64,000 nucleotides of DNA from assembly GCA_032158295.1 (NCBI GenBank), contig CM063243.1:4844948-4908947 (forward strand), read 5' to 3'. Positions 56,120 through 64,000 of this stretch are shown piece after piece (position 1 is the stretch's first letter; each line of letters opens with the position of its first letter). This stretch comes from Pycnopodia helianthoides (lineage: Eukaryota; Echinodermata; Asteroidea; Forcipulatida; Asteriidae). The position numbers and the translations under genes were made by a program. The notes beneath the pieces are model-generated. The model saw only the letters and a list, made by a program, of their open reading frames with translations. It was not told the DNA's origin and did not search any database.

Positions 56120-56545
56120 GTGAATTCCAAAGTATATTTTATTTTCTCTTGTCCAAGATGGAGCTCTATAATAATTTTGCAGAATCATGTTGCATTTTGT
56201 TTAACAGAGTTAATATATCATTTCTGTAGCTCAAAGTTTGTAACAATTGCTGTTGTTTGCAATTTTCAGTTGATGCTGGTTGTTTTGTTGTTTTTTTTTT
56301 TCCAAATTACACTGCTGCTTTTTAATTGCAATAATAAAAATAACATTCAAATGAATCTGTATGCATGAGTCCCAACAAAATTTGCTGCTGCTAATAAAAT
56401 GTTGGTTTTTGTCTTTTATATTTGATTGACATGCTTGAAAAGTCTGCAGGTAACAGAAAGTTACTGAACCTAATTATTTTATTAATGGGCAGAGTTTTTT
56501 TAATTCTAAATGTTGCAAGTTGTACATTTGTTTTTCTTGTTGCAG

Positions 56546-56635
56546 TCAGTCCTAGCATCTCCAAAGATGTCTACCCGTCAACAAGTAGATGTCCAAGACT
56601 AACCCATGATAGAGGAGCTGCACTCTCCGTAAAAG
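56546..56635 (+). other. Exon-like cassette 3
   Basis: 90 bp after TTCTTGTTGCAG and before GTGAGT (good acceptor and donor). One frame is open: SPSISKDVYPSTSRCPR followed by LTHDRGAALSVK. Confidence 0.45.
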
Positions 56636-56799
56636 GTGAGTTCACAAAAAGTATATTTTTTAAAATTTGTAACTGTGGTCCAGAATGAAGCTCTGAAAAT
56701 AATTGTACAGAATGCATGTTTTGCTCTGGATTAAACAGAAGATAGTATCAGTCATTTTCTTGTAACATTACAATTTATTCAAAGATACTTTGTATGTTG

Positions 56800-57090
56800 T
56801 TTGGCAATCATTTTGCTGCTCTCGGGCCCAGTCCAACGGGACTCAGAAGCCTATACCTTCTGGCCCTTGGCATCTGACAATGTGGCGCTAATGGTACCCA
56901 CCATGGGCATACCTTGGAGGTTCTTGCCTCCTGGTATGACCTCTGCTGCAGATTTTCTGGTCTCTTTGGAAGACATCTCTTCCTGGCCCCGTCCTCTGCG
57001 ATTGCTGCTGACCCTTCCACCTGAGACATACCTTTGTGGTCCCTGTCCTTCCCAAAAGGTGTTACTAGGAGAACCAAAGGAAAACTGAAG
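56800..57090. other. GC-rich island with open frames on both strands
   Basis: About 290 bp, clearly richer in G+C than its neighbours. Minus frames (56851-57111, 56808-57077) and a plus frame (56801-57088) are open together. None shows a recognisable domain. It is absent from the paralogous unit ending at 60230, so it may be an inserted mobile fragment. Confidence 0.35.
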
Positions 57091-57680
57091 CCATACCATG
57101 GCTGACTTCATGCTGGCTTTTCAAAGCATGTTCTGCATATATAATTGTCAGCCATGTTTGCCCCCAAACACAATTGCCTGTCAGGCCTGACCAGTCAAGC
57201 TCGATCGTGGTAGTTGGTTGTTGAGCAGAATGTTTGGTAATATTTTTTTGATGTGACTGGCTGGGTTGTGTTTTTTCTTTTTGGGTCTGAAAGATTTTGG
57301 TAAAATTAGAATGCGTCATGCCTAACACAAATCAACACTAAGTCTATACCTTTGGGTGCTATTTGCTAGGTATGTTTCATTCTAAAAGCGCATTGATAAT
57401 AAAGTTCATATCTGCACCAATCCTTGAGATAACTGTTTTAGGCAACTCATGTCCCCCCTCCCCCCTCGATAACTTTTTTTTTTGCTTGCAACTATCAAAA
57501 TAATTGTGATGTGCATGGATTGAGTTCTTTTTTAACTTTTTGTTGCCGTTTTCAATGGTGATTTTAATCATTTATCTTTGGATTGAAAATAAGCAATTGA
57601 TCAGACCGTACTGTTTTACTGATAAACTAATGCTTTTAAACACTAACTGTTGCAAATTGTACATTTTGTTTGTGATGCAG

Positions 57681-57762
57681 TCAAGCTTACGATCTCCAAA
57701 GACATCTACCCATCAACAAGTACATGTCCAAGAACCCAACAGAAGGTTCTGCAATCCCCACG
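57681..57762 (+). other. Exon-like cassette 4
   Basis: 82 bp after TTTGTGATGCAG and before GTATGT. The cassette-3 frame is open: KLTISKDIYPSTSTCPR then TQQKVLQSPR. A second frame is open too. Confidence 0.45.
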
Positions 57763-58296
57763 GTATGTAACTTGTTAAAAATTCAATTTACAAAATCATA
57801 ATTATTGGGAAATCATTTGACCCTTTTAAGATTTAATACTAAATACATGTATTTGATATTTACTTGTGTAAATTTTGTCACTGCCAGAAGTATGACCTCT
57901 TCAAGAAAACTGGGTCATGACAAGCGAGATTCAGTTTAAAAAAATGGAAAATGTAAAAGCTTAACAATTCAGCACCCTAGATGTAAAGGCAACTTTGAAT
58001 AAAAAAAACCCCTTTTTTTACAAAATGTTGCACATTGTAAACAGTAGAGGCATTTTAAACTGTTTTTTCAACATTCAAGGTGCATCAATCAATGTCATAC
58101 TTTTCAGAGCGATGATTGATTTGAAGGGGAAAAAAACCCTTAACCAATTTATTCATTTTGTTTACTCTTGTCCTTATTATTGCATTTTGTCGATCAAGAA
58201 TATAGAACAGTTATTTATATTATTTTTTTTTAAAGTATGAAACTTGTTACATTTTCTCATAGAAATGCCATGGTAATAATAATCATGATTATAATT

Positions 58297-58330
58297 GTTA
58301 AAGGAACATTACAGAATTGGTTTTTATATT
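58297..58330 (+). mobile_element. Truncated 5' end of MITE family C
   Basis: TTAAAGGAACATTACAGAAT followed by TGG, then homology stops. Confidence 0.6.
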
Positions 58331-58349
58331 AACACAAAATCTTAAAAGT

Positions 58350-58570
58350 AAACTAAAGTCTGTCCCGAGCCAATATGGCTCATCAGGCCGGTTTTACATA
58401 TCTGGTTTCATTGGCAACGTCTGAGAATATTTCTATACCCCCTGTGAAGGATGCCAGTCTATGATGGGTTACCTCCCAGCTCTCACCGGTACCCTGTTGT
58501 AATCCCAGGTGGAGAAAAGCAATTGTGATAAAAGTGCCTTGCTCAAGGACACAAGGGTCAGGCTTAGCAT
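58350..58570 (-). mobile_element. SINE-type fragment, reverse orientation
   Basis: Read on the minus strand it contains CTTGAGCAAGGCACTTTTAT, CACAATTGCTTTTCTCCACC and a GGGTACCGGTGAG segment, the same central domain as in the SINE at 25295-25650, and a different 3' part (GCCTGATGAGCCATATTGGC). The tRNA-like part is missing. Confidence 0.7.
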
Positions 58571-58586
58571 CTCCAAAGACATCATT

Positions 58587-59575
58587 GGGCATGGGCCTGA
58601 CTGGCCACCCTATTGGGCATGGGTTGCATGGTGCATGGTGACAGTGAAGCTTTTATATGGATAGCCTGTCTGCCCACCCTATTGGGCATGGGTTGCATGG
58701 TGCATGCTGTCATTGAAGCTTTTATATGGACAACCTGATGACTGCCATGTGACTGCCCACCCTACCGTACCGGGTATTGGTTGCATTGTACATGGTGTCA
58801 GTAATGCTTTTATATTGACTGACTGGCTAGCGTCTTCCCAACCTAACCGGTCATGGGTCGCATGGTGAATGGTGTCAGTGATGCTTTTATATTGAAAACC
58901 CGACTGGTCAGTGACTGCCCACCCTACTGGTCATGGGTCGCATGGTGCATCGATGTCAGTGATGCTTTTATATTGACAACCTGACTGGCTAGAGTCTTCC
59001 CAACCTAACCGGTCATGGGTCGCATGGTGAATGGTGTCAGTGATGCTTTTATATTGAAAACCCGACTGGTCAGTGACTGCCCACCCTACTGGTCATGGGT
59101 CGCATGGTGCATCGATGTCAGTGATGCTTTTATATTGACTGACTGGCTAGCGTCTTCCCAACCTAACCGGTCATGGGTCGCATGGTGAATGGTGTCAGTG
59201 ATGCTTTTTATATTGAAAACCCGACTGGTCAGTGACTGCCCACCCTACTGGTCATGGGTCGCATGGTGCATCGATGTCAGTGATGCTTTTATATTGACAA
59301 CCTGACTGGCTAGAGTCTTCCCAACCTAACCGGTCATGGGTCGCATGGTGAATGGTGTCAGTGATGCTTTTATATTGAAAACCTGACTGGTCAGTGACTG
59401 CCCACCCTTACCCTCATGGTCGCATGGTGCATGGTGTCAGTGATGCTTTATATGGACAACCTGACGGCCATGTGACTGCCCACCCTACCAGGCATTGGTT
59501 TCATTGCACATGGTGTCAGTAATGCTTTTTTTCTGGATAACCTGACTGGCTAGTGACTGCCCACTAGAGAAAGGT
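58587..59575 (+). repeat. Minisatellite array 1, 73-90 bp units with 160 bp higher-order repeat
   Basis: About a dozen units built on GCATGGTGCATGGTGTCAGT, GATGCTTTTATATTGA, CTGACTGG and CTGCCCACCCTAC. In the middle (58820-59390) two unit types alternate (CTAGCGTCTTCCCAACCTAA versus TCAGTGACTGCCCACCCTAC), which gives a dimer of about 160 bp. Confidence 0.92.
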
Positions 59576-59584
59576 GTCTCAGTA

Positions 59585-60131
59585 TTCATGGCTATGACTT
59601 CATGCTGGCTTTTCAAAGCATTTTCTGCATATATAAATGTCAGCCATGTTTGCCCCCAGCACAATGGCCTGTCAGACCTGACCAGTCAAGCTGGTCGTTG
59701 AGCAGAACGTTTGGTGATCATTTTTTGATGTGACTGGCTGGGTTGTGTTTTTTCTATTTGGTCTGGAAGATTTTGGTAAAATTAGAATGCGTCATGCTTA
59801 ACACAAATCAACACAAAATCTTACCTTTGGGTGCTATTTGCTAGGTATGTTTCATTCTAAAAGCGCATCGATAATAAAGTTCATACCTGCACCAATCCTT
59901 GAGAGTACTGTTTTAGGCAACTCATGTCTCCCCCTCCCCCCTTGATAACTATTATTTTGCTTGCAACAATTGTGCAAATAATCGTGATGTGCATGATTAC
60001 TCCAAACTTTTTGTTGCTGTTTTCAATGTTGAATTTCTTAAGCAAGTCATCAGACCCTAACTGTTTTACTGATAAATAATGCTTTTAAACTCTAATTGTT
60101 GCAAAATTTTGCTTTTTTGTTTGTGATGCAG
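59585..60131 (+). repeat. Duplicate of 57085-57680
   Basis: ATGACTTCATGCTGGCTTTT and following sequence repeat 57103 onward, down to cassette 5. Part of the segmental duplication. Confidence 0.8.
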
Positions 60132-60214
60132 TCAAGCTTACGTTCATCAAAGACATCTACTCGTCAACAAGTAGATATCCAAGAACCCAATATGAAGGCG
60201 CTGCAATCTCCTCG
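60132..60214 (+). other. Exon-like cassette 5
   Basis: 83 bp after TTTGTGATGCAG and before GTATGT. The same frame is open: KLTFIKDIYSSTSRYPR then TQYEGAAISS. Confidence 0.45.
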
Positions 60215-60514
60215 GTATGTATCTTGTTAAAAAAGCTCTCAGAATGAAGCATATCTAGAAAAAGGCATGCACAATTTTAAATAACAAAACTAAGGAATTT
60301 GTCTTGATATTTGTGTTTAACATGAAAGATCCCAAGTGATTTTCCCAAACTCTTAGGAACCTGATAGAAAAAAAAAAACAATCCAGCCTGTCAACTCTGA
60401 AATGGAAACTCTGCTGTGCAGAATGCATGTTGTTGCTCTTGTTTTAAGCAGAAGTTAATATCAGTCATGTTCTTTAAACATTACAATTTGATTTTTGTTT
60501 TCAAAATTATCTTG

Positions 60515-61050
60515 ACTGGCTTGTGATTGCCCAACCTATTGGGCATGGCATGGGTCGCATTGTTCATGGTGTCAGTGATCATGCTTTTATATTGACAACC
60601 TGACTGGTCAGTGACTGCCCACTCTACTGGTCATGGGTCACATGGTGCATGGTGTCATGCAGTTATGCTTTTATATTGACAACCTGATTAGTCAGTGACT
60701 GCCCACCCTACCGGTCATGGGCCACATGGTTCATGGTGTCATGCAGTGATGCTTTTATATTGACAACCTGACTGGTCAGTGACTGCCCACCCTACTGGTC
60801 ATGGGTCAGGTGGTTCATGGTGTCATGCAGTGATGCTTTTATATTGACAACCTGACTAGTCAGTGACTGCCCAGCACCCTACCGGTCATGGGTCACATGG
60901 TTCATGGTGTTATGCAGTGATGCTTTTATATTGACAACCTGACTGGCCAGTGACTGCCCACCCTACAGGTCATGGGTCGCATGGTGCATGGTGTCATGCA
61001 GTGATTTGCAATGACAACCTGACTGGTCAGTGACTGCCCACCTTACAAAA
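60515..61050 (+). repeat. Minisatellite array 2, about 87 bp units
   Basis: Six units related to array 1, with CATGGTGTCATGCAGTGATG as the specific variant. The sequence on both sides (60230-60515 and 61050-61240) is again homologous to the flanks of array 1. Confidence 0.9.
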
Positions 61051-61467
61051 TTTCACAAATTGCAAATAAAAGGCATTCTCAAAATTTCAACTGTTTTTTC
61101 AACATTCAAGGTGCATAAATCCATGTCATACTTCTTGTCTTCTGCCGATCAGGATTAAATAACTTTTCTTGTAGCTTTAAGTTTGAAACTTTCTCACAGA
61201 ATGCCATGGTCATATTTATCATGATTTTAATTGTAAAAATAAAAATTTTCACTCAGGAGTGTTTCATCAAAGTGAAAAGAAAGGGTAAAAAAGAAATGGT
61301 TAAAAACTCAAGTAACAAAACTGAATATTTAAGATGTTTCACCAATGTACGCTGTCAAGATAAAATGATACCATCCTGCACCAGGGGGGGGGGGGTCCTC
61401 AATGGTTTTTCAAGCATACCTTCCATGGATTTTGCACATGAAAATTGTTGGCTTGCATTAAATTTTC

Positions 61468-61660
61468 TTGTCTGTATACTTGACCTTTCAGAGCCAGAGA
61501 TGTAACAGTTGTCTGAAGTCGAGTGCAGAGGGAGTCCTCACTACTGACATCTTGAAGGCTACAGGGCATAAAGGAGAGCAACGTGTATGTAAACATCACT
61601 TTCATCAAGACATCTTAGCTGTTCATCTAGCAATCATGGATAAACAACCATGCAACAAAC
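61468..61660 (+). other. Possible exon, not supported further
   Basis: After TACTTGACCTTTCAG (acceptor-like) an open stretch follows to the (AACA)n run at 61652-61675. No family recognised. Confidence 0.25.
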
Positions 61661-61675
61661 AAACAAACAAACAAA

Positions 61676-62104
61676 CGCGAGTTCGACTCTATCACCCCGG
61701 GACTAATCAAACTACACTGGCTCCCAATCCAACAAAGGTCATTACTCTCATGTTCAAGGCCCTTCATAAACAAGCCCCTGATTACATCATGGACATGCTG
61801 CAAGTCGGTGTCGGACGGAGACAACTTCAATCTACTAGCTCCTGTTCACCATACTTTGTTGTGCCAAGAACGAGTCACATCACCTTTGCAGATAGAGCCT
61901 TCTCAGTCTATGGACCCAAACTCAGGAGTAAACTTCCAAATCACATCAGGGACACAACATCCTTCAACAAATTTAAGACACTTCTGAAAACCCTCTTGTT
62001 TCAGGAGGCTTACCATCAATGACTTATTTATTTCTTCTGTGCCTCAGAGCCTTTGAGAAACCTTGATTTAGGCGCTTTATAAATTGTGTATGATTGATTG
62101 ATTG
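61676..62104 (+). pseudogene. 3' end of a non-LTR retrotransposon, frameshifted
   Basis: One frame reads GLIKLHWLPIQQR at about 61701-61739. After a frameshift, FKALHKQAPDYI, VVPRTSHITFADRAFSVYGP and LPNHIRDTTSFNKFK follow to a stop at 62022. This is the common C-terminal region of CR1-like and related LINE reverse transcriptases. It ends with GGCGCTTTATAAATTG and a (GATT)n tail at about 62089-62104. It differs from the LINE family at 36-808, 9318-11041 and 25656-27480. Confidence 0.88.
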
Positions 62105-62475
62105 TCATCAACTGTAACATATTGTAGTGTTAGTTTAATGTTTGATGTTTTTTTGTAGCCGTCGTATAGTGGGCTGTTTTCGCAGCGCTGTACAGTTAAT
62201 ATTATTGTAAGTAAGAACACCAATGCAAAAAAAAATATTTGTTATTTTTAACTTAGACTATGAGTCCATTTTGAAATGACTGTTGATATATCACCTCAGA
62301 TTCCTAAGCAACACTAATCAAGAACTGTGTGTTCTGCATTTATACTGTTTGTGATGTGAAACTTTATGACTGGTGTATACAGTAACTTTAATGTGGTAGT
62401 TTTTGTCACAGTTTTGGGTAACAATCGCGAATGTGTTTAGTACTTCTGTAGCGAGGCTGCTGCTGATAGGTTGGA
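62105..62475. other. No gene recognised
   Basis: AT-rich, single-copy as far as I can see. Confidence 0.4.
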
Positions 62476-62521
62476 GCGTGAGTCGAGCGTGAGTCGAGCG
62501 TGAGTCGAGCGTGAGTCGAGC
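62476..62521. repeat. 11 bp minisatellite
   Basis: GAGCGTGAGTC repeated about four times. Confidence 0.9.
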
Positions 62522-62959
62522 GGACATAAAGTGAAAATATTTCGTTGAATATAAAGGTTTTCACCTCATATAGAAAGAGGGCCGCAAGACCCATGAAAAT
62601 GCACTGGAATGTGTTATTCTTTTTGTTTTATTTCTCCATACTTCACAGACAAATTTTCATATTACAAAATTTCACAAATAACCAACATAAGACAATACAT
62701 GTATAAATGATATATTTTAAGGTTAAAAAATGATACTGATTTAATTATGCAGAAGGCTAGAAACGAGGGGAAAATAATTGTCCTGTCACCCAAAACATTT
62801 ACAGAGTTGGGGGATTAACAAGGAATTAATAATAAACTATAAACCATTGAATATACACACATTAAATGATTTGTAGTAAGGGCTTTTTAATTTGATTAAA
62901 ATGACTAACAAAAAATGAACACATTACAAAGTAGCATATTGGTGTTTTAATTAGAAAAC

Positions 62960-64000
62960 ATTTCTTTTTATAAATTAAAAATTCATGATAAAACATTTCA
63001 TTCAATGACGGTAACATAATAACAAATTAATATTATTTATGTTAAACAAATTAATATTTATGTTATTTGTTTATAATTAGTTGAAAAGATTGTATCATTA
63101 AGGTGGGTTGTTCCATTGGGTTCAAGCCCTCTAACATAAGTCAGGCTCATGAACTCTCTCTTTAACAATTATGATTACTAACATAAAATTAAACAATCAG
63201 TGGTATGACCTTTATAATCAGAGGGCGCATGTCCTCTGAATTCTAGTTCTATTGAATATGTTAGACCTACATGTACATCTATACTTACATGTACATGTAA
63301 AATTACTCTTTTGTTAACTCTGTTTTTACGCATTCATGTCTTTTAGTTTTTAACAAATCCATCATTTCCTTACTATAATCAACTGAAAATTATAAATTTA
63401 TTGACAAATTAACGCGACAAATTTTTGCTCTATTTTCACATTGTACGATACTAATTACTGTCTAATACACGTAAATGTACATATAATAAGTTGCTTCAAG
63501 TTTTTTTAGAATAATTTTTTTTTTTAGAACAAACTTTATGATGTTAACAATAATAACAAACTATAGGCTGACACCCAACTGTCAAGTTATACGTTAAGTA
63601 ATGAACCACAAACAACAAGTGGTTAGGAATTATCTTGAAAGAAATTAATGTTGGGCATCGAGGTCCGCTATAGGGCCGATGATGAAGACTGCCCTATTTT
63701 ATTACATACAATGACAATCCCTCTAACATAAGTCAGGCCTACAATGATAAGTAAAATAATAAGAAATAAATTGCTTAATAGTTATGTTATTTGTTTATAG
63801 TTATTTGGAAAGGTTATAACACAAAGGTGGTTGGTTTTTTTTTTTTGGGGGGGGGTTCTATAAGTCAGGCCTACATGTAGATGTTTCTCTTTCTTAACAT
63901 TTATGGTTACTAACATTTATAACAACATTCACTGGATGCTATGACCTTTATAATCAGAGGGCACATGTCCTCTGAATTCTAGATCTATTGAATAAGTTAG
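62960..64000. repeat. Direct repeat of about 690 bp, second copy cut by the window end
   Basis: TATGACCTTTATAATCAGAG at 63203 and 63941, TTATGTTATTTGTTTATA at 63057 and 63784, and CTCTAACATAAGTCAGGC at 63130 and 63721 show two homologous AT-rich units. No reading frame of note. Confidence 0.75.

Larger units (their letters stand above)
54590..60230 (+). repeat. Array of five related segmental units carrying exon-like cassettes
   Basis: Units share the order: TAAAGTTCATA.C.GCACCAATCCTT-like motif (54840, 57412, 59878), CTGTTTTCA.TGTTG-like motif (54972, 57548, 60018), AAACACTAA.TGTTGCAAA (55998, 57637, 60088), then a cassette. The cassettes are at 55421-55503, 56043-56119, 56546-56635, 57681-57762 and 60132-60214. 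57085-57480 and 59585-59945 are a strongly conserved pair. Individual cassettes are described separately. Confidence 0.75.

Noticed and set aside
1..64000. CRISPR array or prokaryotic defence system
   Set aside because: The tandem repeats here have no unique spacers, no cas-like genes are present, and the genes and repeats are of animal type.

Overview
The window is animal nuclear DNA: AT-rich, dense in decayed transposons, with small intronless secreted C-type lectin genes. Lectin type, SINE type and the very abundant TTAA-flanked short elements suggest an echinoderm, most likely a sea star (a sea cucumber is possible). This is inference from sequence character, not a database match. I see no bacterial-type operon, CRISPR array, rRNA or intact tRNA.

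Layout, 1-33 kb: a lectin cluster of five intact single-exon genes and one 5' fragment: L1 (-, 2891-3382), L2 (-, 12598-13104), L3 fragment (-, about 16676-16782), L4 (+, 19319-19828), L5 (+, 22695-23195), L6 (+, 32461-32970). Two subfamilies are visible. Alpha (L1, L2, L6) has N-terminus MAA, an EPN sugar-specificity motif and a TATA-like site about 55 bp before the ATG. Beta (L3, L4, L5) has N-terminus MATS, QPS or QPN, and a TATA box about 145 bp upstream lying in a SINE-like repeat. Each gene sits in a duplicated block with kilobases of homologous flank. Blocks left of about 17 kb point left and those right of it point right, so the cluster is a large broken inverted arrangement centred near 18-19 kb. 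A decayed non-LTR retrotransposon lies at the 3' edge of the L1, L2 and L5 blocks. Because the blocks are paralogous, one often shows the empty site of a transposon present in another, which gives precise target duplications and a relative order of insertion.

33-46 kb: no gene I can support. It contains MITEs, an hAT-like MITE, a 1.3 kb foldback element with about 590 bp arms and a 9 bp target duplication, a second foldback, and a 1.1 kb piggyBac-like element. One short possible first exon or promoter lies on the minus strand near 38.6 kb.

46-62 kb: a region built of tandem segmental duplications that carry small exon-like cassettes with splice-like borders (two copies near 46 kb, five copies from 55.4 to 60.2 kb). 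Two minisatellite arrays and a LINE 3' fragment are also here. Whether this is a coding gene, a long non-coding RNA or a decayed repeat family cannot be settled from sequence alone.

62-64 kb: AT-rich DNA with an 11 bp minisatellite and the first part of a roughly 700 bp direct repeat that runs off the window.

The lectins would act together as a small family of secreted calcium-dependent sugar-binding proteins whose ligand loops are diverging while gene conversion mixes their segments. The mobile elements supply promoter sequence, inverted repeats and satellite-like expansions to the same blocks.
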